DNA from: Ovis canadensis
Taxonomy: Eukaryota > Chordata > Mammalia > Artiodactyla > Bovidae
Length of the DNA stretch: 64,000 nt
Direction: 5' to 3'
Assembly: GCF_042477335.2 (NCBI RefSeq)
Contig: NC_091262.1
Span: 72,278,001-72,342,000, forward strand
Under the pieces are notes generated by a model. That model did not search any database. It was not told the origin of the DNA and saw only the letters and a program-made list of their open reading frames with translations. Numbering within the stretch: the stretch's first letter is position 1; the number at the start of each line of letters is the position of its first letter. Positions 20,631 to 33,600 of this stretch are shown here, piece by piece. Position numbers and translations under genes: made by a program.

Positions 20631-21477
20631 CTAGCTACCATCTAGTGACAGGAAATTCAGAGAAACAAATCAGCCTGCTTCTGTAGGTGGCAGGTGTCCC
20701 TCATGCCCTGAATTCTCCAGGAAAGTGGAGCCATACCAAGTGACACCAAGGTGGGGCTCCTGTAAACTCTCCGCTCTCTGCCCCATGGACAGCATCTCAC
20801 AGTGTCTCAGGGAAACCGCAGCAGGATTTGCTGAAATGTTTGGAATTCTTGTCCTAAAGCTTAAGCAGGGGTGCAGGTGGGGGACAGACAGCGCCCTGCC
20901 TCTGGTCCCTCCTGTCCTCCTCTGGAAGGAGGGACAAGGCCCCTATTCCCAGGAGAGTCACCTGTCCCAAGCAGCGCCCTCTTCCACCCCTGATTCTGCC
21001 CCTTCTTTCATCTCCTGCCCTTTGTCCTCCCACCCCACCCCAGCTTCACACTCACCATCACTTTCCCCTTTCTTGTCCATATTCATTCTTTCTTTCAAAT
21101 CATATTTACTGAGCTCCGGACCCAGGACAAGGAGGCTGGCAAATGTATTCTTTTCATGAGACTTATTCCACTAGGGGTCAGGGACAGAAAGAAGCAAATG
21201 TAGTAATATCACCTAATCTGTAAGTGCCTGCTCACCTCCAAACTAAGGCACAGCAAGGGTAAATCAGTCCCCGAAGGTCACAAGGAAGGGTTCCAGCCCA
21301 GGCACTGGTCAGAGATCCTGCTCTTAACCGCCAACCTGCGCTGCCTCCTCGGTTGTTACAGATATGAGATTAGGGCTCTGCGCCATATGTCAGCCAAGGG
21401 AGGATGCTTTCTACTGTAAACTTGCCAATCATGGGGAGCAGGGAAAATAAAGTTCCCAAGAATTGCAGGTGAATTTT

Positions 21478-21778
21478 TACTTAAAATTGTATTTATTTAG
21501 TTACTTTTGGCTGTGTTGAGTCTTTGTTGCTGTGCTGGTGCTTTCTCTAGTTGCAGAAACAGGGTCTACTCTTCAGAGCAGCAAGAGTCGTGGGCAGGAT
21601 TCTCGGGGCAGTGCCTTCTCTTTAGCAGAGCACAGATGTAGGCGCGAGGGCTCAGTAGTCGGGGTGCTCGGGCTTAGCAGATCCATGGGATGTGGAATCT
21701 TCCAGGAGCAGGGATCGAACTTGTGTCCGCTGTCCTACAAGTTGCACTCTTCAATGCTGAACCAGCAGGAGAGCCCGG
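21478..21778 (-). repeat. CHR-2-type SINE, antisense
   Basis: The 'tttggctgtgttgagtcttt' to 'gctgaaccagcaggagagcc' pattern is the artiodactyl CHR-2 SINE in reverse. Private to unit C. Confidence 0.8.
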
Positions 21779-21937
21779 TGAGTTGTATCAAATGGAGGAC
21801 TGTGGATTTCAAACATGTGCAAGAAGAGGATCCTGAGAGGGAAAGTCATGCTCTTGCCCAAAACCAGCCCATGGCCCTCAATGTCCTATTAGCAATGTAG
21901 TGGAGAAACCACAGCTAGAAAGAGACCTACTCCCTTC

Positions 21938-22590
21938 CTACTTGGACTCTCGGGGTTAGTTGTCATCCATGGTGGGACTATTCAGCTGCCTGGAGGCCCC
22001 AGACTCACTCCGTGCAGAACTTGCCACGCTGCTCTTTGTTCCCAGACACTTACCAACCAGGATAAACAGGGACCTGGGCAGAGAGGAGGGAGGGAGCACA
22101 GGACTCCACCCACAGCCTCCAGGGCTGTGGGCACTGTGACCAGAGGTGAGTGTGGGAGGGGGCTCGAGCCCATTTTACCATGAGACTTTGGGAGCCTCGG
22201 GTTTTGTCCCGAAACAGGGTGCTCTGAAACCTCAAGACTTCGACTGGGTGGGTAGTGAGCTTCGGACAGAGATGGGGTGTTAAGCGGTAGACAGGATTCT
22301 GAAGGTCAGGGAGACAAGCAAAGTCAAGATTAACTTCAAAACTGTATTCTGAACAGATTAGTGGGGTGGGCTGGAAGTAGCCCACAGACTGTCATAGCAC
22401 AGAGAGCAGGGCTGGGGCAGTAGAGAGGTGCCCGTCCCCTGGTCCTTCAGAAATCAGGAGAGCACTTCTGATTTTCTCCCTCTGTCTGTGAGAAAGAGAG
22501 TGGTGTCCTTGGCTGTGCATCCTGTTTCCACATGGCCACCAGGATGACAGCTGAAACCATAGAGAGCAGAGAGAGGAGCCACCTCTGACC
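21938..22590 (+). pseudogene. ISG12-family pseudogene, copy C (5' remnant)
   Basis: The untranslated exon region (21,938-22,070) aligns with A and B, but its splice donor reads ATAAAC instead of GTAAGC. The coding start is kept at 22,544 (MTAETIES, compare MSAKAIES in A), but the frame ends after 14 codons at TGA 22,586-22,588. The rest of coding exon 1, intron 1 and exon 2 are deleted, with sequence resuming in what is intron 2 of A (near 10,160). The upstream ISRE core is degraded. Exons 3-5 are absent. This copy cannot encode an ISG12 protein. Confidence 0.8.
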
Positions 22591-23227
22591 TCACAGGGGT
22601 AGGATGAGGTCACTCTTAAGGGTCTCCCAGACCCAGGTCATCTCCAATTAGGTAGCACACAGAGGCTGCTCTGGCTCCTGGTCAGCCAGCTGGCATAGGC
22701 AAGGCATGGCTCCTTGCTGCGCCTGCCCTGTGCCCCCCAGCACCCAAGGCAGGTAAGTTTCATTTCTCCATTTGTGCTCCTCCCTTGATACGACAGGGCC
22801 TGGCCGCTAATGTCCTCCAAACACACACCCTCCGAGGGCAGTGTCACCTCTAACACAGGGCCAGCCCAGGGCCAGGGCACCAAAGTCACATGCCTTAAAA
22901 ATAAACCATGGCAGAATACACAGAGCCTTAAATACCAACGTGACCTTTTGTCAGTGTGCACTGAACAGTGTTTATTCTATTCACAGTTTGTGCACCTGAT
23001 CTCCAGAACTCCTTTCACCAAACCCCAACATGAAATTCTATAAGCATTACACGTAACTAGCCATTTCCTCCTCACCCCAGCTCCTGGCAGCCACAGTCCT
23101 TTCTGCCTCTATGAATCTGACCAATTTAAACTAATTTCCAAGTAAATGGAATCATGATGTATTTTTCTCTTTCTGGCTGATTTATTTCAATTAGCATAAG
23201 TTTCCCAACGTTACAGGAAAAAAAAAA

Positions 23228-24600
23228 TAAACACAAAAGTAAACAAGTGGGAGCTTATTACACTTCAAAGCTTTTGCACAGCAAAGGAAACTAGACCGGA
23301 GGTGAAAAGACAACCCTCAGAATGGGAGAAAATAATAGGAAATGAAACAACGGACAAAGGATTAATTTCCAAAATGTACAAGCAGCTCATACACCTCAAT
23401 ACCAGAGACACAAACAACCCAATCAAAAGTGGGAAAAAGACCTAAACAGACATTTCTCCAAAGAAGACACACCGATGGCTAACAAACACATGAAAGGATG
23501 CTCAACACTGCTCATTGTTAGAGAAATGCAAATCAAAACTACAAAGAGATATCACCTCACACCAGTCAGAATGGCCATCATCAAAGAGCTGAAAAGCAGT
23601 AAATGCTGGAGAGGGTGTGGAGACAAGGGAGCGCTCTTGCAGTGTTGGTGGCAATGTGAGTTGATCCAGCCACTATGGAAGACGGTACGGAGATGCGTTA
23701 AATGCTAGGAATAAAAGCACCATGTGACCCAGCAATCCCACTCCTAGGCATATACCCTGAGGAAACCAAAATTGAAAAAGACACATGGATCCCATTGGTC
23801 ATTGCAGCACTATTTACAATAGCTAGAACACGGAAGAAACCTAGATGTCCATCGACAGATGAATGGATAAAGATATCTTGGTACATACACCCAATGGAAT
23901 ATTACTCAGCCATAAAAGGGAATGCATCTGTGTCAGTTCTAACAAACTGGATGAACCTAGGACCTATTATACAGAGTGAAGTAAGTCAGAAACAGGAAGA
24001 TGAATATCAAATTCTAACGCATATATGTCAGAGAGGGCAATGGCACCCCACTCCAGTACTCTTGCCTGGCAAATCCCAGTATGGGGGAGCCTGGTGGGCT
24101 GCAGTTCATGGGGTCACGAAGAGTTGGACACAACTCAGCGACTTCACTTTCACGTTTCACTTTCATGCATTGGAGAAGGAAATGGCAACCCATTCCAGTG
24201 TTTTTGCCTGGAGAATCCCAGGGACGGGGGAACCTGGTGGGCTGCCTTCTATGGGGTCACACAGAGTCGGACACGACTGAAGCGACTTAGCAGCAGCAGC
24301 AGCAACGCATATATGTGGAATCTAGAAAAATAGTACTGAAGAATTTATTTACAGGGCAGCAGTCAAGAAAGAGACATAGAGAATAGGCCAATGGACATGG
24401 GGAAGGGGCGGAGAGAGTGAGAGGTATGGAAAGAGTAACATGGAAATTGTTACCTTATGTAAAATAGACAGCAAAGGAAAATTTGCTGTATAGCTCAGGA
24501 AACTGAATCAGAGGTTCTAGAGGAGTGGGATGTATCAACCTAGAGGAGTGGGATGGGGCAGGAGATGGGAGGGAGGTTCAGAGGGAGGGGATATATGTAT
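23228..24600 (+). mobile_element. L1 LINE 3' end (ruminant), with nested SINE
   Basis: 5'-truncated sense L1: C-terminal ORF2 features are recognisable in pieces ([20 protein letters not shown] at about 23,484 on; PCDPAIPLLGIYPEETKIEK at about 23,717 on), followed by 3' UTR. The ORF is interrupted, so it is not active. A Bov-tA2 is inserted at 24,029-24,303. Confidence 0.88.
24029..24303 (+). repeat. Bov-tA2 SINE nested in L1
   Basis: Flanked by a perfect 13-bp duplication, aacgcatatatgt, at 24,016-24,028 and 24,304-24,316. It is therefore younger than the L1. Confidence 0.95.
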
Positions 24601-24606
24601 ACCTAT

Positions 24607-24858
24607 GGCTGATCCAACCAGTCCATTCTGAAGGAGATCAGCCCTGGGATTTCTTTGGAAGGACTGATGCTAAAGCTGAAACTCCAGTACTTTGGCCACT
24701 TCATGTGAACTGTTGACTCATTGGAAAAGACTCTGATGCTGGGAGGGATTGGGGGCAGGAGGAGAAGGGGACGACAGAGGATGAGATGGCTGGATGGCAT
24801 CACTGACTCGATGGACATGAGTCTGAGTGAACTCCGGGAGTTGGTGATGAACAGGGAG
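24607..24858 (+). repeat. BovB 3' fragment, sense
   Basis: 'ccagtccattctgaaggaga' to 'gagttggtgatgaacaggga' is the BovB RT C-terminal region. Both ends are truncated. Confidence 0.85.
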
Positions 24859-24884
24859 CAACAAGCCTAGTCTGCACCAGGCGA

Positions 24885-25045
24885 TCCTCAAGTCTCAAGG
24901 CCGGGCAGGCATGAGATGGGCAGGCATGAGATGGGCAGGGAAGAGACAAGCGTTAGGAGGGAGTAAATGAGAGCCATTCCAAGACCTTGCTTTGGAAGCA
25001 GCTGGACCTGCATTGGGTCCTGCTTTGCATAGCAGAAGTAGTGAA
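24885..25045 (+). repeat. Fragment homologous to IFI27 intron 1
   Basis: This stretch aligns with 47,612-47,760 in the 47-53 kb gene ('gaagagacaagcgttaggag' versus 'gaagagacaagcaataggag', then 'agagccattccaag' versus 'agagccactccaag'). It ends where unit A-like sequence begins at about 25,055, so it marks a mosaic duplication junction. Confidence 0.7.
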
Positions 25046-25130
25046 ACAGAATTAAGGGTAAAACAACTAATTCTCTATTCTTTCTTAAAGGGAAATAATT
25101 TGGTCATTTGCTTTTAGCAGATAATATAAA

Positions 25131-25275
25131 ATAAGTAAAATATATACACATATAATAATATATAATATTTACATATGTCATATAATAATAAGGAATATAT
25201 ATATATAATATATATAATATATAATATAATATAATATAATATAATATATATATTATATATTTTATATATATATAA
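25131..25275. repeat. AT-rich simple repeat
   Basis: Runs of TATAAT and ATATAT of changing period. Unit A has only a short (AT)n at the matching place (5,498-5,510). Confidence 0.9.
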
Positions 25276-25284
25276 AAGTCTCAG

Positions 25285-25478
25285 GGGGCTTCCCTGGTAG
25301 CTCAGCTGGTAAAGAATCTGCCCACAATGCAGGAGACACCAGTTCAATTCCTGTGTTGGGTGGATCCGTTGGAAATAGAGTATCCTCTCCAGTACTCTTA
25401 TTGGAAACTTTCATGGACAGAGGAGCCTGGTAGGATCACAAAGAGTCAGACATGACGGAGCCACTAACTCTTCCATAT
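25285..25478 (+). repeat. Bov-tA SINE shared with unit A
   Basis: Same homologous position as 7,691-7,902, but more diverged from consensus in its second half. Confidence 0.8.
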
Positions 25479-25724
25479 ATCAAGGACAAAAAGAAGTAGT
25501 GTAGTAATACCACCAATTCTGTGAATGCCGGTGTGTCACCAAAGTAAGGTTCATCAAGGGTATTTCACCCCCTTAGTCGCAACTAAGGATTCCTCCCCAG
25601 GCACTGGTCAGAGATGGTGCTTTGATCATCAACCTGCTCTGCCTCCTCAGTTATTACAGATATGAGATTAGGGTTCTGTGCCATTTGTCAGCCAAGGAAA
25701 AATATTTTGTATCATAAACCTACA

Positions 25725-26676
25725 CGGAACAACAGACTGGTTCCAAATAGGAAAAGGAGTACATCAAGGCTGTCTATTGTCACCCTGCTTTTTTAACTTA
25801 TATGCAGAGTACATCATGAGAAACACTGGAGTGGAAGAAACATAAGCTGGAATCAAGATTGCCGGGAGAAATATCAATAACCTCAGATATGCAGATGACA
25901 CCACTCTTACGGCAGAAGGTGAAGAGGAACTAAAAAGCATCTTGATGAAAATGAAAGAGGAGAGTGAAAAAGTTGTCTTAAAGCTCAACATTCAGAAAAT
26001 GAAGATCATGGCATCCGGTCCCATCACTCCATGGGAAATAGGTGGGGAAACAGTGGAAACAGTGTCAGACTTTATTTTGGGGGGCTCCAAAATCACTGCA
26101 GATGGTGATTACAGCCATGAAATTAAAAGACGCTTACTCCTTGGAAGGAAAGTTATGACCAACCTAGATAGCATATTCAAAAGCAGAGGCATTACTTTGC
26201 CGACTAAGGTCCGTCTTGTCAAGGCTATGGTTTTTCCAGTAGTCATGTATGGATGTGAGAGTTGGACTGTGAAGAAGGCTGAGCGCCAAAGAATTGATGC
26301 TTTTGAACTGTGGTGTTGGAGAAGACTCTTGAGAGTCCCTTGGACTGCAAGGAGATGCAACCAGTCCATTCTGAAGGAGATCAGCCCTGGGATTTCTTTG
26401 GAAGGACTGATGCTAAAGCTGAAAATCCAGTACTTTGACCACCTCATGTCAAGAGTTGACTCATTGCAAAAGACTCTGATGCTAGGAGTTATGGGGGGCA
26501 GGAGGAGAAGGGGACGACCAAGGATGAGATGGCTGGATGGCATCACTGACTCGATGGACGCGACTCTGAGTGAACTCCGGGAGTTGGTGATGGACAGGGA
26601 GGCCTGGCGTGCTACGATTCATGGGGTCGCAAAAGTCGGACACGACTGAGTGACTGAACTGAACTGAACTGAACTG
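25725..26676 (+). mobile_element. BovB (RTE) LINE, 5'-truncated, with target duplication and open RT fragment
   Basis: Flanked by aaacctaca at 25,716-25,724 and 26,677-26,685, and ends in (actga)n. It contains the reverse-transcriptase active-site motif RYADDT near 25,885 and an uninterrupted C-terminal frame at 25,942-26,649 (235 codons) with the [17 protein letters not shown] and [13 protein letters not shown] motifs of BovB. It lacks the endonuclease domain and most of the RT, so it cannot move by itself. The empty site is seen in unit A at about 8,134. Confidence 0.95.
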
Positions 26677-26896
26677 AAACCTACAAATGGTGGAGGGCAG
26701 GGAAAATATAGTCCACAAGAATTGCAGGTGAGTTTTATAAAAAGGTGGACTAGGGATTTCTCACATACCCAAGAAGGGGACTCTGGGACAGAAAGCCATG
26801 CTCCTGCAGAAGCTCCGCCACTCATCCGTCCCATTAGCATGCAAAGGTGAGGTCTACATGGCACCAAGCCTGGGATGAGGGTGACTCACTTCCTTC

Positions 26897-27019
26897 TTGG
26901 ACTTTTGGGGTCAGAGGTCATCTAGGGAGAGAGTATTTAGCCGGCTGGGCTTCTCAACAGCCTCACTCTGTGCAGGGTTTCACACACTACTTTTCAACCC
27001 CCAACAATTACTAAGCAGG
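26897..27019 (+). other. Copy B untranslated first exon region
   Basis: Homologous to 8,355-8,474 of unit A; TATTTAG box at 26,934-26,940, donor CAGG/GTAAGC with exon edge at 27,019. The upstream ISRE core of A is degraded here (about 26,785-26,795: gggacagaaag). Confidence 0.5.
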
Positions 27020-27414
27020 GTAAGCAGGGGCCTGGGAGGTGGGGAGGGGAGGGAACAAAGGGGCTCCACTCTCAGCCTCCCTCTCCACTTCCATTGGGAC
27101 CACTGTCTCTGTGACCAGGGCTGAGTGTGGGGAGGGGGCTTGAGCCTACCTTTACCGTGGGGCATTGGGAACCTCTGGTCTTGTCTTGACCCAGGTTACT
27201 ACTGAAGTCCTGAGACTTAGACCAGGTGGGCAGTGAGCAGGGGACAGAGATGGGGTGTTAGAGGTGGCCAGGATTCTGGAGATCAGGGAGCCAAGCAAAG
27301 TCATTATTAACTTCAAAACTGTGGACTGAGCAGATTAAGGGGGTGGGCTGGAAGTGGTCTATAGGCTGCAATGGGACAGGGGGCAGGGCTGGAACGGCAG
27401 ACAGATGCCCCCTG

Positions 27415-27602
27415 AAAGTCGCTCAGTCATGTCTGATTCTTTGTGACCCCAAGGACTATACAGTCCAGTGAATTCTCCAGGCCAGCATACCGGAGTGGCT
27501 AGCCTTTTTTTTCTCCAGGGGATCTTCCTAACCCAGGAATCGAACCCAGGTCTCCTGCATTGTGGGCAGATTCTTTACCTTCTGAGCTATCGGGGAGGCC
27601 CG
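27415..27602 (-). repeat. Bov-tA SINE shared with unit A
   Basis: Antisense, single length, at the site of the partly duplicated SINE 8,896-9,205 in A. Confidence 0.85.
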
Positions 27603-27697
27603 AAATCAAGCAGAGCAGTTTTTATTTCACACTCGGTCTCTCAGAAAGACAGTGGTGTCCTTGGCTCCAGAACCAGTGTTCCCACACTGCCTCCAGG

Positions 27698-30600
27698 ATG
27701 TCAGCTAGAGCCATAGAGAGCGGGGAAGGCCATGCCTTAGGCTCCCTCCTGCTAGAATTGCTGCCGGAAGGTGAGTGCCCTTGGAGAAGCTCGCGAGGGT
27801 GGGTGGCCCAGAGCTTGGGAATCCTGGGTGGGCAGTGGGGGGTCTGGGTTCTGGCCTGGGGCTGCCACCAGGTGCTCTGGGTCCGTCAAGGCTCTTTCCC
27901 CAGGCCTCAGCTTGTGCTCTGTGCAGACAGGACCCCCAGCTCTCCACGGGTGCTGGGTCTTCCTCTCTCTGTCATCTCCCTGGTTCACCTCCAAGCACCC
28001 TTGACACCTCTCAGCTCAGCTTCCTCTGAGGTCCCCTCCCTACATCAGAGATCCTGGGGGCTTCAGGCAAGGGTGGAGGGGGCTGTGTGGGGTCTCTGTT
28101 CCCCCTTTTGCCTACCCTGCTGTGTGCTCCCGCATTCTTTCTTTCTTCCAGAGGAAAAAGAACCTTCCGAGTCAAGCAACCAGACCTCCTATGGCTCTTC
28201 TCCTGGGAAGCCACCAAAGGGACCACATCAGGGACCAGATGACTTTGGCTCTGACCCCAGAGATCCACCCAATTTCTACCATTATGCAGGTAACGTATCT
28301 CTGAGCACCAATCCATGGATCCTCACCCCACACTCACTGCTCAGCTCAACCTGCTAAGTTGTCAGTGTAAGGACAGTCTTCCTGATGGAATCTCTCTGAC
28401 ACACTGTCAGAAAAAAGACACAATGTGCAGGAGATGAAATAAATGACACTCTAGAATCAGAGGGACCACACTTCAGGGTTTAGCTCTGCCTCTGACTTGC
28501 TGAGTGACCCAGAGCCAGTCACTTGCCCTCTCTGGGCTTTTATACATTTGTTTTTAAGCACACGAGTAGGATGAGGTCACTCTTAGGGGTCTCTCAGAAC
28601 CAGGTCACCTCCAATTAGGTGGGGCAAAGGTGCTGCTCAGGTTAGATGCCTGACAGCCACCTGGCACCTGGGCACGGCTCTTTGCCAGTTTAAGGTCACT
28701 GCCCATGATTTCCTGTTGCCCACAGCACCCAAGGCAGATAAGTTTCATTTCTCTATTTGTGCTCCTCCCTTGATGCCCGAGGGCCAGGTCACTAATGTCC
28801 TCCCAGAACACACCCTCCAAGAGCAGAGTCACCTCTAATGTCGGGCCAGCCTAGGGCCACAGCAGCAAAAGTCACAGAGTTTTTTTAAAGTCATTTCAGA
28901 ATACCCATAGCATGAAATTTACCAAAACAACTGGGCTTCCCTGGTGGCTCATCTGTTAAAGAATCTGTCTGCGATGCGGGAGACCTCGGTTCAATCCATG
29001 GGTTGGGAAGATCCCCTGAAGAAGGGAGTGGCTGCCCACTCCAGTATTCCTGCCTGGAGAATTCCATGGGCAGAGGAGCCTGGTGGGCGACAATTCATGC
29101 AGTCAGAAAGAGTGGACTGGACTGAGTGACTAACAAACACAACCGTTTTGTGTCCACAACTGAATTGTTGGTTTTTGTTGTCTGGTCACTAAGTCGTGTC
29201 TGACTCTGCAATCCCATGGACTGCAGCACGCCCGGCTTCCCTGTCCTTCACTGTCTCTGAGGTTGCTCAAACTCATGTTCATTGAGTCGGTAATGCCAGC
29301 CAACCATCTCATCCTCTGTCACCCCCTTCTCCTGCTCTCAATCTTTCACAGCATCAGGGTTGTTTCCAGTGAGTCGGCCCTTGAACAGTGGTAACCATAT
29401 TCGTGCTACTGTGCCTCCCATCTGCAGAACTCTTTCCATCTCCTCATACTGGAACTCAATTAGACATTAACTATTGATTTCCTCCTGCCTCTTCCTGGCA
29501 ACCACAGCTCCTTCTGTCTCTTTGCTCAACTAATCTAATCTAATCTCCAAGTGAGTGGAATCATACAGCATCTGTTATTTTCTGACAGGTCTATTTTAGT
29601 TAGCATAAGGTTCCCCAGGTTCCTCATGTGTCAGAAGTTCCTATTTAAAGTTGAATGATATCCTCTCGGGCATCTATACCACGTGGTAATGATCCATGCA
29701 TCCACTCATCGACACTTAGTTTGCTTCCTCTTGGCAGCTGTGATTACTGCTGCTATGAACGTGGAGTGCAAATATCTCAAGACCCTGTTTTCAATTTCTT
29801 TGGATCTATATCCAGAAATGGGATTGCTGGATTATATGGTTTTCTATCTTAAATTTGTTCAGGAGCTGTCACTGTGTTCCATGTTTGTTGCACCAGTTTA
29901 TATTCCTACCAACAATGCACAAATGTTCCAGTTTCTCCACATCCTAACCAACACTTGTGATTTTCCATTTTTGTTTTTTTTTTTTTAATATAGTGGCTTT
30001 CCTGGTGGGTGTGGAGTGATATCTCGTTGCAGCTTTGATTTGAATTTCCTAATGGTTACTGATATTAAGTATAGTTTTCTATTCTTGTTGGGCATTTGTG
30101 TATCTTTCGGGAAATGTCTATTCTGATTCTTTGCCCATATTTTCCTTCTTTCCTTTTCTTGTCTGTGCTGCGCCTTCCTTGCTGCATGTGGGCTTTCTAC
30201 AGTTGCACTGCACACTTGCCCATTTTTAAATTAAATTATTTTAAATCAAGTTTTCTGTTGTTGGAGGAATTCTTTATACTACATCCTGAATATGAACCTC
30301 TAAACAGATATATGTTTTGCCAATATTTTCTACCATTCAGTAGGCTGCCTTTTCGCTCTGTTGATTGTGCCCTATCTTAGTGAATTAGGGCTGCTATAAC
30401 AAAATGTGGTAAATCGGATGGCTTAAAAAGAACAGAAACTTATTTTTCACAGTTCTGCAGGCTGGGAAATCATGATCTAGGCACCAGTGGACTCTGTGTG
30501 TGACGAGAGCTCACATCCTAGAACAACCATCTTTCCGCATTAACCTCCCATGTTGGGAGGAAAAGAGGAACTCTCTTGGATCTCCTTTATAAGGAAACTG

Positions 30601-33600
30601 ACCTCAATCAGGAGGGCTCTGCCTGCAAGTCTTAATCAGCTCCCACAGGGACACCTCCTAACATCATCATTGGGTATTAGGTTTCAATATATCATTTTTT
30701 GGGGACACAAACATTCAGACCATGGCATGACTCAGGATGCCCAAAGGTGCACTTTGGATTAGTACTTCTTTCTTTGAACTCCTCCTTCAGTGCCTCCTTG
30801 ATCCCAAGCCTGTGCCTGGCATAGGAGAAAGCAACAGTGAATGAGGCTTGGCCCTTGACCCAAAAGAACTCAAAATCCAACAGAGATTTCAGAGAACCAT
30901 ATTGCCTTGTGGGAAATTTTGTGTCAGCAGGAGCACAACCAATTCACACTCGGGAGTCTACCGGTGAAGGTGGCCGAGGAAGACTGGGAACGTGTGCTCA
31001 GGGCAGGTTCTGGAAGATGGATTGGGTGGCAGAGTCCTTAAAAATGTGCCTGGATTTGGCCGGCAAAAGATTGAACATCAGGAGGCAGGCAGGTGGCTTC
31101 TATTCACTCCCTAGGATAGAAGCAGAAGCCTGATCAGGCAGGGACCCCCTGTGCTCATGGAACAGGTGGACTTTAACTTATGGGCCACAGGGAGCAAAGA
31201 GGGGATTTAATACCTTCATTCTTCTTCCCTGTACCCAGCAGCCAGCATCCTCTGTATTGTTCCCATCCCTGATCTTGGAGAACAGTGGTGACTAGGATGG
31301 CAGGGGTAGAGCCAGAAACAGATTGGAGAGATGCAGCCACAAGGCAGAGATTGTCACTAACAGCTAGACAACGATGCTAGACAGATAAGGAAGGATCCTC
31401 CCCTAGAGCCTTCAGAGAAAGCCTGGCTCTGTTTATCCTTTGATCTTGGATCTCTGACTGGGAGAAAACATGAGAGAATTAGCACAGTTCATGGTAATTC
31501 CTTCCTGCAGCCTCAGGAAACTAACATGTGCTTTTATAAGTTGAAGATTTGTAACAACGTAAGAGTTGGCAGGTGGAGGTTCACATTTTTAGCAATGAAG
31601 TTTTTTTAAATTAAGGTATGCACATTGCCTTTTTAGATATTAGGCTATTGCACCCTTAGCAGACAAGGGTATAGTCTAGTTATACATAGACAAAACTTGT
31701 ATATAGACATAACTTTTATATGCACTGAAAACCAAAAAGTTCACATGATATTCCTTTTACTTTGGTGATCTGTAACCCGATCGACAGTATTGCCGAGGTG
31801 TGCCTGGACAGAGATTAAAAATCTCATTGTGTTTGATGAAATGGTGAAGGCTGTGTTAGAGTCAGAGTCTGTAAAAGGAGGAGGTGAGAGTCTTCACGTG
31901 AGCGCTGGTCATTGATCATAGAGAGGGATTTTTCGCTGGTGACCAGGTCTAGGGCAGCACTGTCTGGGAGCCCTTTCTGTGATGGTAAGCGTGTTCCTTG
32001 TGTGATCCAGTATGGTAGATGACCACTAGCCAGATGCAACTATTGAGCGCTTGAGCAGTGGTCCATGCAACTCAGGAACTGAGTTTTAAGTTTTATTTCA
32101 TCTGCACTAACTAAGATTTACCTTGCACACATGGGTAGCTGTTCCCATAGTGGTGAGCATGGGCTAGGGCACTAGTCCCCAAACTTTTGGGCTCCAGGAC
32201 CCATTTCAGGGAAGATACAGGCAGGGAGGGGGAGGATGGTTTGGGGATGATTCGAGCACATTGTATTTATCGTGCACTTTATTCATATTATTATTGGGTT
32301 GTGATATATAATGAAATCATTCTACAACTCACCATAATGCAGAATCAATGGGAGCCCTGAGCATGTTTTCCTGCAACTAGATGGTCCCATCTGAGGATGC
32401 CAGGAGACAAGGACACCTGAAGTGTCTTACTTATGTCCAGTCTACCCTGTCATCTTTTGGTTACTGTTACTGCACAAAACCCGGCATCACAAAGATAGGC
32501 TGTCGGAAACAGAAGCAGGCTTTTCAGTGCTTTTGTGGCAATCTCAAGCTATTCTGCCTTGATTTTAATCTAGAACATATGGAGATTTGAAGTCATCTCA
32601 AACATACTTTCAAGGGCACTGTGGTTTGTGATCTCAAGCAGTTGATTCTCTTCTAGCAGGCACAGAGTCAGTTCACCTGGCTTATGTACAAATGGGTCAG
32701 GGATCCATTCCTTCCAAGTTCAGGGGTCTTTGGTGGTTGAGAAGTAATGCTCAAATGCTGTTGAAAGCTGAAATAAGTGGACATGCACCAGTTGGGTGGA
32801 AAAGGCGATGGCACCCCACTCCAGTACTCTTGCCGGAAAATCTCATGGATGGAGGAGCCTGGTGGGAAGCAGTCCATGGAGTCACGAAGAGTCAGACACG
32901 ACTGAGCGACTTCCCTTTCACTTTTCACTTTCATGCATTGGAGAAGGAAATGGCAACCCACTCCAGTGTTCTTGCCTGGAGAATCCCAGGGACGGGGGAG
33001 CCTGGTGGGCTGCCGTCTATGGAGTCACACAGAGTCGGACACGACTGAAGTGACATAGCAGCAGCAGCACCAATTGGGAGAAAGACGACCCTGACCGAGT
33101 CTCTTTCCAAATCTCTGCTAATATTTGAAACATGTCAAAATTCCCAGTGTTCATTCCTCGCCTGCATAATTCCAGTTTGGCTCTAAATGCAGCCACTTTA
33201 CCTGGTGATTTGAACAGTTGTCATTCTCCCCTGAAGTGTCAGACTGAGTTCACTGAGCAAGTTGAGTGTGTCACACAAGTAAGGATGTTTTTCGACACCT
33301 TCTGTGTCACTAAAATATGCTGCCAGTGGTGACTGCTTTTCTGAAAGAAATCCCTGGAGTAGCTCTCACAACTCAAAACTGCTGGCCAGTGATCTACATT
33401 TAGACAGCTGTCTCATTTCTGTGTGCAAGAGAAGACGTTTGTGCTCTGCATCCATTTCCTCACAGAGCTGCATGAACAGACATGAGTTAAGGACACGTAC
33501 TTTAATGTCGTTGATAATTTTCACCACTTCCTGCGAAACGTTAAGTTCAGGTGACATTTTTCAGCTGGCAAACACTTCTCTGTGGATGACACAATGTGTA

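Larger units (their letters stand above)
19996..23227 (+). repeat. Segmental duplication unit C (5' part only)
   Basis: Collinear with unit A from about 7,055 to 10,790, but lacks the two SINEs shared by A and B and has private BovB and CHR insertions. On its right it is cut by an L1 insertion at 23,228. No exons homologous to coding exons 2-5 follow. Confidence 0.8.

Noticed and set aside
23702-24280. 192-codon frame that looks like a fusion protein
   Set aside because: It is the L1 ORF2 end running into a nested Bov-tA2 SINE.
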